A DNA stretch of 64,000 nucleotides from Dendrolimus kikuchii (GCA_019925095.2 CM034412.1:4858001-4922000), one strand, 5' to 3'. Counted from the first letter of the stretch, positions 43,196 through 54,584 are shown. Notes: generated by a model from the letters alone, not told the origin. Made by a program: numbers and translations.

Positions 43196-43774
43196 AAGAT
43201 TATATGTTTTACCAAAAACTTTACTGTTTCTTGTTACTAAGTTCACTACAATAACAAAGATACTAGACAACTGCGCAGCGAAACAGAGGCGAGTCGCAGC
43301 CAACATGGTTTGAAGTAATACAATGAATGAGATGTTGTCTATGACAACGTAGGTATTTGTTAGTAAATTAAAAAATGCGATTACAGCGCCATCTATTTTG
43401 TTAATCCGTTTATTCCATGGAAACAACATTATATATTGGGATAAAAAGTATCCTAAGTGTTAACTCGAGTCATATATAGGTCAGCACTATGTCCAGTTTT
43501 ATTCATATATGTTCAGTAGTTTTCACGTGATGCTTGAATAGACAGACAGACAGACAGACAAAATTCTAAAAATTCCGGTAATGCACCGGAATCTCCTGCG
43601 CCGAAATATCCCCCTGATTTTTTTTATAATTTTAAACGCAATGTACATACTCGAACCATTTACAGATATATTATTTGAAATGTGACGTCACGACATTTAG
43701 GACCCCCTCCCTCCCCTTGTCACACAATATCACACTTCGTCGACGTGTGACGTAATTTCTGGATGGCCCCTAAT

Positions 43775-44050
43775 TATAAAAGTCAATTGTTGTTCGTCAA
43801 TCTCGCTAAAACTCAAAAACGACTTGACCTAATTTGATGAAATTTTTGTATTTTAGTGGGTCTCGGGATGATTTTGGATGGATTCACAATTAGAACCGGT
43901 AGATGGTACTCTAATCGGTTTCTAACAAAATTTTGTGTGTGTTTGAGTGGGTCCCTGGATGGTTTAGATACACAATTGAACCCGGTAGATGGCGTTGCAG
44001 GTGGATTCTAAATGTTTATTTTTGCAGGGGCAGGATAAAAAAAGAGATAT
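43775..44050 (+). repeat. Rep-J copy
   Basis: AAAACTCAAAAACGACTTGA, AGTGGGTCTCGGGATG and ACCGGTAGATGG, then a second related unit with GAGTGGGTCCCTGGATGG and ACCCGGTAGATGGCG. The second unit matches 59300-59360. Preceded by a TAGACAGACAGACAGACAGA run at 43540. Confidence 0.4.
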
Positions 44051-44125
44051 CTGTACGCCTTTATATGGTATAACATGTAAGCACCACGGTAAATTTCTAT
44101 AAACGTATATATAATAAACTAGCTG

Positions 44126-44275
44126 ATACCCGCCCGCTTCGCGTGCCGTAAAATCCGTTCTTTGCTGACCTCTACTTGTCGAAAGGAAGGTCCATGCCAA
44201 ATTTCAAGTCTATAGGTATTATGATTATAGTCCCTGAGATATCGTGATTAGTCACTATATACGCGGACTTCAATC
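44126..44275 (+). repeat. Rep-D copy
   Basis: CTAGCTGATACCCGCCCGCT, TCGCGTGCCGTAAAATCCGT, GAAAGGAAGGTCCATGCCAA and GAGATATCGTGATTAGTCAC. Confidence 0.5.
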
Positions 44276-44279
44276 ATAT

Positions 44280-44890
44280 ACCTATATATATATATAGAGT
44301 ATATTGATTTGATTTGACAAAACCGAAACAAACTTTATAGCAAACGTTTGTCGACCATAATTCAGCTGTAGTCACAACATGAGTAATACCTCCAACAAAC
44401 AAACACAGAGGCTGCTAATAGTCGCAAATTAGTTGCTTTGGCCGCGTTCCAAGTGCGGTACACCCGCCACGTGACTTCAAGACGTGTTTTCTTCTAAGAT
44501 ATATCTTGTTTTATAGTCTTGGTAATAGGGGAGCGGACACTGAATGCAGTTGTTGTGATTCTTTTTACAATTTGACAATACGTTGCAGTCTCGTGGAATG
44601 GATTATGGAGCGTTGATGTCATAAACGACGGAATACACAAATGTCATTGGTTGATTTAAAAATCGTGCCTTTTTCTTTTTTAATGCTCTGTGCTCAATGC
44701 CCACTTGGACCCTCCTCTTGAAATGAGTCGTTGCGAGCGCTGTGTGATCGGAAATGATGACATCATTAGTTACGTTTTCGCCACGACCGTGGTCGTATTG
44801 TACAACGGCTGACGGAGCACTATGGGCGTTGCGAGCTACTAACGGAACGCGTCCGTAGTATATGCTACCCCCCTTTTAGTTTTCACGTAG
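44280..44890. other. Unassigned DNA with CpG-rich patches
   Basis: No gene seen. Contains the palindrome ATGATGACATCAT (about 44755) and CGACCGTGGTCG, both in a stretch richer in CpG than its surroundings. Confidence 0.35.
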
Positions 44891-44896
44891 TATTTC

Positions 44897-45042
44897 ATTG
44901 CGGGGTAGGCACGAACAACAGAGCGCCATTCAGGCTTATTCTTACACACCTCACTTGCTTCTTTGATATTCATAACTCTTGTCATGCACGCTCGTCTGTT
45001 CTTAAGGCTCCTGACATCACCTTCTGCTAGTACACGATCAAT
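44897..45042 (-). mobile_element. RTE-A fragment, both ends cut
   Basis: Codons from PAR back to IDRVLAEG are present, but the ELA stop and the (ATGT)n tail are missing and no target duplication is visible. It is therefore a leftover piece, not a simple insertion. Confidence 0.7.
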
Positions 45043-45049
45043 GCTCATA

Positions 45050-45755
45050 TATACTTATACGGTTATAAATCTTTTTTTCAAACCGAGAACCAAGAAAAGA
45101 AATTGGCTCATACTTTCCTTAAAGCTATTAAAAAAGCGCTAAACGCTGCGCGCCATATTTTATAGCTCGAAAAAGCGCGAGATATCACTAGAGGACTCAA
45201 GAAAGAAAGCAAAAAACCTAATACGCCCCGCCTTTGTGACCAAGGTTGTTATTTTGAAGATCTCCCATTTACCTGAACGCGTCACGTAGTATGGGCACGT
45301 TCCCTTACAAATTGGTGATGAAACCATAATAAAAAAGCGTGTAAACAAAAGTAACTTTTCAATTATAACACGAAACTCTTTCTTTTCTTTAAAACCAAGG
45401 CTTTTCCCTTCGGGATCTTTGACCGTCTAGATGAAACATGGAGTCGTATAAAGAACTACGTTTTAGGATGCGGCAATCGAAGACACTCAATGTATTTGCG
45501 GCAATTATCTAGCAGTAAACCAATCATAGTACAAGGCCAAGACATCTCCAAGTCTGTAATTATCACATAGTTTTTAGATATCGACACTAACTATCAAGAC
45601 ATCCTTTAACTCAACGTATCGAAACTTTATATAGAATTCATTAAAAAAAAACCTTTTTTTCTTTTACATAACTACAAATATAATCTAAACTAACCTAGAA
45701 TAGAATATATATTGTACAAAAATGTATAATATAAAAACTAATCAAAAATTTAGTT
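45050..45755. other. A/T-rich spacer
   Basis: No gene or repeat recognised. Confidence 0.4.
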
Positions 45756-45762
45756 TATTATA

Positions 45763-45792
45763 CTATTTCCATTACTTTATTTTCTCGATGAC
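45763..45792 (+). repeat. Left terminal inverted repeat of the Tc1/mariner element
   Basis: 30-bp end preceded by TA; complementary to 47502-47531 with one mismatch (A versus T at the fifteenth-sixteenth position of the TIR). Confidence 0.85.
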
Positions 45793-46065
45793 ACCTGTGG
45801 AAACTTGAACAAGCGTCTTTTTTACATTAGGTATACATTATTTAATAAAAATATGACGCTTACGCAAGTACAAGGTCATAGCAGAGTCGCAGAAACTGAT
45901 AGGGATGGAGCTATCGATAAACGTAACACGATAACAGACCCGATATTTTTTTACAAAGCGTAAGAAACTAAACTATTGCCGGATAATTTTGTACAAATTT
46001 ATTAACTAATATTAAATTTCATTACAAGATGGAATTATATTATGTTGATTCTTTATTTATTTATT

Positions 46066-47249
46066 TTAATCAAAATCTGATGAATCGTCGCTGTCACTCG
46101 ATGAGCTCTCCCCAACATTTATTATAAGTTCCTGTACTTCTATTTTATGGAATGCCACATGAATTTCCCAATCCGACGCTATAATGTTTTGGGTTCTTCT
46201 CACAATTTTTTCCCAGTGTTCGGAGGTTATTTCCGCACATGCATTTTTTTAATAAATCTAACATCTTGTTTGCCATAAAAGGGGGATGGGTATTGTTTCG
46301 AGCGGCGTGTCCTTTGATTTGTGCCCATATTAGTTGTATAGCATTGTACTGGCAATGATACGGCGGAAGGCGAAGAACCCAATGACCACATTCGGCAGTT
46401 ATTTCGTCGGTAATGTATCTTTTAGGGAGGCTTTTTTTCGATTTTCAAATATTCACTAATTGTATTCTTCGTGGTAGTCCACTGTTTTCTTGGATTTAAA
46501 GGCCAGTAAAGCATCTGACACTAATCCCTTCGTAGACCCTGCATGGCATATGATAAGGCGTTCACCTTATTCCATTGGCACTGAACTAGTGGAAGCGGCG
46601 GTGTCGTCAGTCCAGTTCTTAGATACTGTGTGGTTTGCATTTAACCCAGTCTCGTCAGTGAAAATCACATTTGACCAATCTGATAACTTTTTGGCTTCGA
46701 TCAAAAATTTGCAGCGAGCCATAGCAACGTCGTGTCGCTCCATTAACATTTTACGTTTGTCCGATTTTTATAAGAAAATCCAATTTCTTTCAAAACCAAG
46801 CTTAATGACTATTTTTCGTCATGGAACAAACCACATTCACGTAAAGAAACAATAAGTTTTTTAAGTGTTGGAATTTCTTTGCGCAAGTAATAGTCATATA
46901 TATGACGGCGAATAGCGTTACCGTCGAAGTTGTCAACCAATGTCACACGACGTGGTTGGCGTTTTTTCTTCGGCGTACGAAGCTTATTTTCCTGCATGCC
47001 GCTTATACCGTAAGCTTCGGTAGTAATTTTTGAAACCGTAGGTCCACTAATTTCTAATGCGAGCGCAACACGCTCTCGAACTTGCGACAGTGGTAATAGC
47101 GGGCCACCATTTTGATACTCTGCTTCAAAGTAATTACGAACCTTGATCACCAGTTTTCTCGCCTGCCTTTTCAGAAGAGATCCTTTAGGTATTTTGATAT
47201 TTGACAGCTGGGCAGCAATCAATACGGAGGAACACAAAATACACAACAT
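46066..47249 (-). pseudogene. DDE transposase pseudogene (IS630-Tc1-mariner type)
   Basis: From the N-terminus: a helix-turn-helix-like region with SQVRERVALALEISGPTVSK, a KKKRQPRRVTLVDNFDGNAI segment, RKEIPTLKKLIVSLRECGLF, then after a stop and a frameshift MERHDVAMARCKFLIEAKKL, the first catalytic motif NVIFTDETGLN, KNWTDD, an in-frame stop, GERLIICHAGSTKGLVSDAL, and a C-terminal LRLPPYHCQYNAIQLIWAQI followed by an acidic Ser/Asp tail. Relatives of this type normally read KGERLI at the stop, carry a MDNASYH-like second Asp motif in the middle, and NPIEL at the third site. Here the segment with the second Asp is deleted (only about 35 bases separate VDYHEEYN from ITDEITAEC) and the third-site Glu is Gln. 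Clearly inactive. Confidence 0.8.
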
Positions 47250-47501
47250 AACGTATGGATAATGTGAAAAACTCAGCGAACAGAAATGTAGTGACTATAT
47301 AATATAGCACGACCGTCTTGTTGCGAGTGACAGATTAAAACAAACACAAAATGGCGGTGGGTCATTGAGTGTTCTCAACTTGAAAAAATATATTTGAATG
47401 TTTTTGTTGTATTTGTCTTTGTTCAAAACATAATAAATATATGCGATCAATATCATTACTTATTTGGTCACAACACTACCTACAACTATCAAATTAGAAC
47501 T

Positions 47502-47531
47502 GTCATCGAGAAAATAAAGAAATGGAAATAG
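47502..47531 (-). repeat. Right terminal inverted repeat of the Tc1/mariner element
   Basis: GTCATCGAGAAAATAAAGAA then ATGGAAATAG, followed by TA. Confidence 0.85.
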
Positions 47532-47533
47532 TA

Positions 47534-48925
47534 TAATTAATAAATAATAATAACTAACGTAGATATAGCTCGTAGTTTTGGTGGTTTCAAAATTAAATAG
47601 AAGAAATCTACAGATATAGTAGACTTTCTACTTTCGTATAAGAATGATTGTGTGTAGAATTAGTAAGAAAAGCTACTGGTCGACAAATATTAGATGAGAA
47701 GTCTTTGCAGTTAACAGTCGGTATGGAATAGACATATTCGATTAAATTATTTATACTTGTAAATTTTGTAAACTATTAATTATTTACTGAAATCTGGGTG
47801 TCTTAGATCGGCCCCATTAGTGGTCCGTTGTATATTTCCTATAATATCTACAAGCTCAACTTGCTTAGTTTGAGGATAAACAATGTGTGTGCTTGTGTAT
47901 CGATTTTATTTATTTATTTAAAGTCTTTTCTCCAAATGTCTGTCACTTTCTCCAAATTTCTTGCAATCGACACAGTATATCTTTTAGGTCTTCTGTCACA
48001 TCACAACTCATCCGTCACACAATAAATCCATCTCTTTTTTGATTTACCTTTACATTTGTACCCGTCAATCTTCCATTTTAACAATCTTTTCAAGTGACTT
48101 TTAATCCTCAATTTTGTCCGTCACGGGTGCAAGTTTTAGAGATCCCCTTATGCACTTATTTCTCATATTCATTGATTTAAAAACAATTATTACTTATATT
48201 ATATTATATACAAAGACATGCACACTCACACACACATCCAAACACACGCCCACATACACACACACACTCACGAATGCACGCACACAGACGCAACTCAGTC
48301 AAGCGCTCACACTTCCATACTATAAATATGTATTGAATAATGCTTCATTTTATGTATATATAAATTATATGATCCCTGCGATTCAGGCTTTGCCTAGTGC
48401 AGGGTTCTTTAGGAGCTACATCTCGCTCAGAACGTGACAACCAGGATAACGTAACTTAGCACAATCTTTTATTGTAGCTGTCATGTAATGAGAAGTTTGG
48501 TTAAATAAATTTGAATTTATTTTTGTGAATACCACATCCAAATATTAGTTTTTAGTTTTATATGATCCGGGGTGTTACGTCTTAACATTTTATAGGTCGG
48601 TTGGCGAATCGGCCACTCGGGAGGCGAATATCGATCCCGCGCTCCTTTGTTAAACTCATATCATACTTGACGTCACGTTAAATTAGATTAAGCTCTCGTA
48701 ACTACTTATTTTAAAGGTTTTTTCTATTTTATATACAAAAATAAACACCTTTATAACATTAACCATGCAAGAAGAAACTAGAAAAGGGAATCAGCCTGTA
48801 AAACCTAGCTCTTAAAACTCCTGAATCCTATATGATTACGTGCCACAGGTCAATCTTCCTTAGCTTTTTTATCATGGTATCTATAGGTTCGAGTTAGACA
48901 GCTATCTCACCTGATGTTAAGTGAA
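47534..48925. other. A/T-rich DNA with a CA-rich run
   Basis: A CA-rich low-complexity stretch spans 48208-48310 (ACACTCACACACACATCC and similar). A GC-rich patch at 48600-48645 (CGGCCACTCGGGAGGCG, ATCGATCCCGCGCTCC) may be a decayed tRNA-like SINE head, but spacing does not fit. No gene. Confidence 0.4.
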
Positions 48926-48926
48926 G

Positions 48927-49237
48927 ATTTTTTTATTGCATGAACTCAGCAGACATGCAGACGGCACACCCGATGAAAAGTGCTTATCATCGCCTTTGGA
49001 CATTTGGGAAACCAAATGTGCTACCGATGTGCTGCTGCTCTCTAACAGGAGACTGGAACCTGGCCACTAATGCTGGAATACAACTCAAGGTTGTTATGGC
49101 GGCATGCTCTAAGCTAGGGGTGGTAGCCATCCAGACTGGCTAATACCCTATCACCTAGCAGTGGGTTGTTTTGTCTCCTCTTACGACAGACCACCTGCTC
49201 ACAGGAAATTCTATTATTTCTCCGTTTTTGCACGGAC
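48927..49237 (-). repeat. SINE-C, near full length, diverged
   Basis: T-run, ATTGCATGAACTCAGCAGAC, complete body, end TCCGTTTTTGCACGGAC. More substitutions than the copies at 10.6 or 51.0 kb. A LINE-G piece follows at once. Confidence 0.7.
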
Positions 49238-49242
49238 AAAAC

Positions 49243-49425
49243 GAAGATGCGATAGGGTGGAGCATGCTCGGCGTCGAAGGGCCAGTCTGGTCCTTCAGCC
49301 GCCACGAGCGGGCGGCGTGTGTGGTTCCTTGGGTTAAGGCTTCTCCATCTGCAGTTATACCTCTCCTCCCGTGGGGCGCGTTACAAATCGCCCCACGCAA
49401 TGAGAGCATGAAGTCACCGGGAGAC
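49243..49425 (+). mobile_element. LINE-G 3' UTR fragment
   Basis: GATAGGGTGGAGCATGCTCG, CACGAGCGGGCGGCGTGTG, CCCGTGGGGCGCGTTACAAA, CGCCCCACGCAATGAGAGCA. The latter part matches 5960-6000. Confidence 0.45.
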
Positions 49426-49512
49426 AAGTATGATTGATGATGAGATATCATTTATGGCCTGTTCCTATATGATATTACTTGTATGCAGCTTATGTCAATC
49501 AACAAACAACAA

Positions 49513-49705
49513 CCCCCCCCGAATTGAGGACCGTGAGCCGTGCGAGGGGGAAAGATCGCGGCCCATGTGTGGGATTAGCCAAATAGCGGTGGCACTAGCA
49601 CCTCACGTATGAAGTGCTATTGCCACGCCGCAGTTAGTGATAATCACTAAAACCGCTGTCCGATCCTCGAACGTGCTCGCGCCTTCACCTCCAACCTGGA
49701 CGGCT
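49513..49705 (-). mobile_element. LINE-G 3' UTR fragment, reversed
   Basis: On the minus strand: ATCGGACAGCGGTTTTAGTG, TGCGGCGTGGCAATAGCACT, GGTGCTAGTGCCACCG, TGGGCCGCGATCTTTCCCCC, CTCGCACGGCTCACGGTCC. Same order as 56535-56700. Confidence 0.55.
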
Positions 49706-49952
49706 ATCGGCCGGCCCTTTAACAGGCTGACCCTACCAAATGGAGCTAATGTCAAATTTTAGGCCATAATAGTAAGGCAAATGAACGGTCGCTAAGGTAT
49801 AAGAACCGGCCCTTAGCATCCTGCCTTCCATGGCTCACCAATACCACACCTACATTTCGTTAATATTTTTTTCCTGTAGACTCACATGCAGATCCCTGCA
49901 AAATAATTCTTAGTTTTTTGAAGAAACATTTGTTACTACAACACATTAAACA

Positions 49953-50203
49953 GAATGACTAAACAGATATACAATGCAAAAGTGGATGGATGCAGAAGTC
50001 GCGGAAGGCCACGACACACCTTCCATGATCAAATTGATCGTGTACTAGCAGAAGGTGATCTCAGGAGCCTTAAGAACAGACGAGCGTGCATGACAAGAGC
50101 TATGAATGTCAAAGAAGCGAGTGAGGTGCGTAAGAATAAGCCTGAATGGCGGTCTGTTGTTCGTGCCTACCCCGCAAGGGAACTGACGTGAAGCTATGTA
50201 TGT
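49953..50203 (+). mobile_element. RTE-A copy 11
   Basis: Open from MTKQIYNAKVDGCRSRGRPR to RAYPARELT stop, then a short ATGT tail. Flanked by a 12-bp AACACATTAAAC duplication (49941-49952, 50204-50215). Confidence 0.88.
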
Positions 50204-50460
50204 AACACATTAAACGTTAAATACTTCACACATTATTCAACAACTAAACAACATTAAAACAAAACAAGTGGGAAACTGTTTGGAAAACAAACAAATTATA
50301 ATATACAAACAAAACCGGAATTCCGCGTTAGCTAATTGACGAAATGATTAACACAATGTTATTGTCAATACCGTGTGCCGCGTGATTTTACGATGTGTTG
50401 CGTCTTCGCAAATACTTCGGTATACTCATTTCAATGGACTTTGCCTAAAACGTAAACAAA

Positions 50461-50748
50461 TGAACGGAGAGAGAATATAATTTCCTGCGGCCAGCCGACA
50501 AAATAACCCACAGCCAGGTGGAAGGGATATCCCCGTCTGGATGGATACCACCCCTGGTCTAGAGTATGCCGCCATAACAATGTTGAATCTTGTTCCGACA
50601 TTAGCAAGCAGGTTTCAGTCTCCATTTAGAGAGCAGCAGCACATTGGTAGCTCCTTCGGTGTTACAAATGTCCATAGGCGATGGTAACCCGCTTTCCAAT
50701 AGCTACGCCGTATGCCAGTCTGCTGAGCTCATGCAATGAAAAAAAACC
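50461..50748 (+). repeat. SINE-C, diverged
   Basis: ATGAACGGAGAGAGAATATA, AATTTCCTGCGGCCAGCCGA (a deletion removes GGCCTGTCGTAAGAG), CTGGATGGATACCACCCCTG, CATAGGCGATGGTAACC and an A-run. Confidence 0.65.
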
Positions 50749-51009
50749 GAGCGAATGCACACAAACTTCACTCGGGATCGGCCCGAGTCAGTTGCCCATG
50801 ACTACCAACTGCCATGCATTCGATTCTCTCTAGCGTTCAACGGCTAACTTTTGAACCTAAAAATCCTTTGCACATTTGAACCTTGCGTCCGTTACTAGTC
50901 CATTGAGCGGTGTACGAGTTAGCGGATATACAAACAGACGCGTAAAGCGACATTCTTCTACACTATAATAAAGATACGAATGTACAAGTTGTTTATTTCC
51001 ATCAAGAAT

Positions 51010-51331
51010 CTTTTTTTTTTTTTTTTTATTGCTGGAGTTCAGCAGACAGGCAGACGGCCTACTTGACGAAAAGCGGTTACCATCACCTACGGACATTTGC
51101 AACACCAAAGTCGCTACAAATGCGCTGCTGCTCTCTTAAGGGAAACTGGAACCTGGTCACTAATGCCGGAACACAACTCAAGGTTGTTATGGCGACATAC
51201 TTTAGACCAGGGGTGGTAGCGATCCAGTCGGGCAAAGGCCCTACCACCTGGCTGTGGGTGGTTAAGTCGCCTCTTACGACAGGCCGCCCGGCCGCAGGAA
51301 ATTGTATTCTATCTCCGTTCCTGCACGGATA
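51010..51331 (-). repeat. SINE-C, full length
   Basis: Seventeen-base T-run, ATTGCTGGAGTTCAGCAGAC, complete body, end TCCGTTCCTGCACGGAT. Among the least diverged copies. Confidence 0.78.
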
Positions 51332-51640
51332 AAAGTAGTGAAATACTATGACGTAAAATAGCCTTGGGGTACTCGTGTATCGTACGGTAAGTGAGAGTAT
51401 CGATAACCTACTATCCCCTCTCTCTTAACCCATTTCCTTACTATCACATCCGTTCTATCTCATCAGCACCACCCCTGGTGCCCAATTCTACTATTTCAAT
51501 ATCTTGGCACTGTGAAGATATTCAAAGTTGATTCCATGGTGATAGTATAAAAAAATCGTATTCTACTAAATCCACAATATGATCACGATATCGTCACGGC
51601 GGTATAAAGTTAGAAAAAAATTGCTATTACCATTAGTAGA
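51332..51640. other. Unassigned spacer
   Basis: No gene or repeat recognised. Confidence 0.35.
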
Positions 51641-51644
51641 GATG

Positions 51645-52020
51645 GCGTAAGCTGAAATAAATATGGAAAAGCTACCCAAATTTCAAATATTTATTTCGCG
51701 AGTTTTCGCTTCTAATTAATATTTACAAGATATCCGCCCGCTTGGCGTGCCGTAAAATCCGTTCTTAGCTGACCTCTAATTAGCGAAAGGAAGGTCCATG
51801 CCAAATTTCAAGTCTATAGGGACTATAGTTCCTGAGATATCGTGATGAGTCACTATATACGTGGATTTCAATTATATTATATGTTTATATATATAGATAA
51901 TAGAGTGGTGCGCCACGAGCACGCTATTGGAATTAATAGAATATTGAAATAGGGCAAAACTACGATTGTGACGATAGTCTCGGCCGATTTTAACGAGATA
52001 GTTTTAGCAGAATCGGGCCT
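51645..52020. repeat. Rep-Q copy split by Rep-D
   Basis: TGGAAAAGCTACCCAAATTT and ATTTATTTCGCGAGTTTTCG to the left of Rep-D and ATAGAGTGGTGCGCC, TTGGAATTAATAGAATATTG, GCCGATTTTAACGAGATAGT to the right match the Rep-Q flanks at 1-96 and 406-480. Confidence 0.5.
51728..51893 (+). repeat. Rep-D copy, 5'-truncated, inside Rep-Q
   Basis: Starts at TATCCGCCCGCTTGGCG (the usual AGCTGACAC is missing) and ends in a (TA)n-rich tail. AGATA occurs on both sides and may be a short target duplication. Truncation at this end suggests retroposition. Confidence 0.5.
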
Positions 52021-52098
52021 CAGGCGTTGCAAACGTCTGTGAACGACGGTAACCATTCTCCATTACGTGTTTGGCAGCCTCATGAAATAAAAAAAAAT
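52018..52098 (+). repeat. LINE/SINE-C 3' tail remnant
   Basis: CGTTGCAAACGTCTGTGAAC, GACGGTAACCATTCTCCATT and CAGCCTCATGAAATAAAAAA match the shared LINE/SINE tail. Confidence 0.45.
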
Positions 52099-52389
52099 TT
52101 GCTCTCTTTAAAAACATAATCAACAAACAAATATAGCCCTGTTTTCGATATTACAAAGTGTTTAAGGTCAAATAGGTTTTGTGTTATCAGTTCAATAAAC
52201 TTTTTATGACTCACATTTTATGTGTATTGGAAATAAATTGTTCCATTTAAAATGACGATTATTGAAGTTTATATCGGTTATTGTACTCTAAAATGATTTT
52301 TTCTCATTTATGTTAGATCTATTTTTGAATTTAGAATTGTGGTTTAAATATTCATAGACGTGGTAATAGTAGTAGTATTCGCCACAATG

Positions 52390-52655
52390 GCAGGCAAAGG
52401 AACTTTGTCCTTACAGCCTTGTCTGATGTTTTCAGTGTAGCCCAGCTGATTGTAGTAGGTCTTCGACTAACGCCAATTAACGGAGTTCTTGTGACAACTC
52501 GAAAGGCCATATTTGACTACACAGTTAACATTTCTCATAAAAACACATAATTACAACGCAAATTTTATCAACATCCAACAGCTATTGGTCATTTTAAATT
52601 AGTATTTACACATATTTGGAACATAAAGTGCACAGCAAAATAGCAAAAACTGTAT
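52390..52655 (+). repeat. Rep-B copy
   Basis: GGCAAAGGAACTTTGTCCTT, TTCGACTAACGCCAATTAAC, CTCGAAAGGCCATATTTGAC and GTGCACAGCAAAAT. Shows the part upstream of the block seen at 38.45 kb. Confidence 0.55.
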
Positions 52656-52784
52656 ACATTCGAATAGTGTTCTTTTTTCAACTTGTTTAAATTTAGAATT
52701 GTGTTTCAAAGGGACATTCATAGATGGCGACACTTTTAAATAATAACTTATATGTTAATTTTTTATCGTTGGAGCAGGTAAAGC

Positions 52785-52975
52785 CGACAGGCTGACTGCC
52801 TTTCTTATTGAAAGTGGTTACCGTGGCTTATGAACATTTGTTACCCGAAAGGTGCTACTAATGTGCTGCTGGCCTCGAAGAGGGGGACAGGAATCAGGCC
52901 ACTAATGCCGGAACATAAATCAAGGTTGTTATTGCGGCATCCTCTAAACCACGTGTGGTAGTAATCCAAATACAA
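52785..52975 (-). repeat. SINE-C, decayed
   Basis: AGCCGACAGGCTGACTGCCT, TACCGTGGCTTATGAACATT, CAAGGTTGTTATTGCGGCAT and CGTGTGGTAGTAATCCAA follow reversed SINE-C order. Confidence 0.5.
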
Positions 52976-53174
52976 GTAGATACATAATTAGTTAGTAGGT
53001 AAGTAGGGATATTGAAATGTTTGAATTTAGGATCGTTGTTTTATAAAACATAAATGTGTAGATTATTGCCAAAAATATTTTTACTGAAAGACTTGCATTT
53101 GATTCCTTTTGTTTTGATTTTTCACGTCGACTGAACCCAGTTCTTGTTTAAAATAAACTAAAAATTAGTAAGTT

Positions 53175-53330
53175 TAGGCCGCAGTGGGCCGGTCACGGAG
53201 CAGACGAGTCCTGGAATGGAAAGCGAGTCTCGGCAAACGTCGCAGGTGAAGGCTGGATAAGACTAGGGTAGGTGGCACAAACTTTGGGAAGTCTACATCC
53301 AGCAGTGAGCAACGGTTGACTGACGATGAA
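53175..53330 (+). pseudogene. LINE C-terminal fragment, RTE-like, decayed
   Basis: Frames with shifts read QWAGHG-like, VLEWKASLGKRRR and later WHKLWEVYIQQ. The order WAGH ... VLEW-x-x-x-x-G-K-R ... W-x-x-x-x-E-A/V-Y-V/I-Q-Q is characteristic of the C-terminal end of another RTE-like family. Confidence 0.5.
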
Positions 53331-53344
53331 AACTATGACAAACG

Positions 53345-54580
53345 CACAATGAAGTGATTTGATTAAAAATTAAAAATCGCTAATACCATGTCACGGTAGT
53401 TTACTTGTAACTGTAATATTGCGTATAAATAATAATAATTTAATTGAACGAAAACCAAAAAATACAACGTTACACCGTTAACTGAAATTATTTTTATATA
53501 GCAAATACTTTGTATACATACTTTTTATAAAACAAGTCTCCCTGTACGTAGAAGTCATTCATCTTTGTATTCTATCATTATTATAAGTCAATCAACTTTA
53601 TTCATAAAAATAGAACAATTCGTTCACCGACTCCTTATCTATTTGCTCGCAATCTTCTTTTAATCTAACGTCAGTAACCAGCATAATCACAGGCCATTAC
53701 AAATTAAAAATAAATCAAACTGACCTGACCAAACTGGCAATCTTACCCAATCAAATCAGCGCCGAAAAAAAGAAAACTGAAATTCTCTACGCCCACAATT
53801 CAAAATGCGCGCCTCAAAGCTGTCAAACTGGCCAACTGACAGTTCAAAAACCTGCCCTACCTCAACCGAACGGTCGTTCACATCACATTTATTTTGTTTT
53901 TTGCCCGCATACAAACTAAATGCACACGTATATGTGTATTAAGTGTTGTAGATATAAATATAATGTATAACTTCAGTATCTGACGTTTAAAACTGGTCCG
54001 TAACGAGATTCTTGCGATCTTAGGGCTGTCATGGAATTACCACAGACTGCTTTACATTATACAAGTCTGTGCGAGTCCAAGGAATTTCACGTGAAACTTT
54101 AAAATAATAAACCTAATTTTTTTATGAAAAATCATTTACAGTGCTGTTAATCTGCTGTTAAATGAGAGCGATAACAAAACGTGGAGCAGACTATATTTGG
54201 AAATATACTAACGCCTCTCTACAACGTGCACATTATTGAGTTATTTCTTTTGCGTTATGAATATGAAAGAACAATTAACAAGAGCGATATGACTTTATAT
54301 AAAACTTACAATAGCGAAATTATAGCGTTTTCGTAATGGAGTAAGTAGTTGACATATTATCACAATAAATTCTGGGGCAATGTTCAATATATATAAAAGA
54401 GCGATCTAATACTATATCATCATTATAATTTAATTTACTTTTTAAACTATAATTAATACGCTATTTAACTCGTTATAGAAATGACTTTATGATTTGCAAC
54501 GCTCGTACATAATCCAGATGGCGTCGGCGTTTTGTTAGATAATAAAAAATACTCTCAGTTGGTTTGATTATGAACTACTA
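53345..54580. other. A/T-rich DNA, no supported gene
   Basis: A small patch at 53810-53845 contains CTGTCAAACTGGCCAACTGA with complementary ends. No gene motif. Confidence 0.35.
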
Positions 54581-54584
54581 AATA

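Larger units (their letters stand above)
45763..47531 (-). mobile_element. Tc1/mariner-superfamily transposon, complete ends, decayed
   Basis: Terminal inverted repeats of about 30 bp: CTATTTCCATTACTTTATTT continuing to CTCGATGAC at 45763-45792, and its complement at 47502-47531, with one mismatch. Both ends are flanked by TA, the target of this superfamily. Length is 1769 bp. The interior encodes a DDE transposase on the minus strand (see 46066-47249). Since the transposase is broken, the copy could only move with an enzyme from elsewhere. Confidence 0.85.

Noticed and set aside
46490..46855. Plus-strand 121-codon frame in the transposon
   Set aside because: It is the antisense shadow of the transposase, whose motifs are clear on the minus strand.
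48208..48310. CRISPR-like or satellite array
   Set aside because: It is only CA-rich low-complexity sequence without regular repeat-spacer structure.
48600..48650. tRNA-like patch with CGATCCCGCGC
   Set aside because: Box spacing and stems do not fit on either strand.
53810..53845. Hairpin CTGTCAAACTGGCCAACTGACAG as a regulatory site
   Set aside because: Arms are short (about 6-8 bases) and such words are common in insect DNA.
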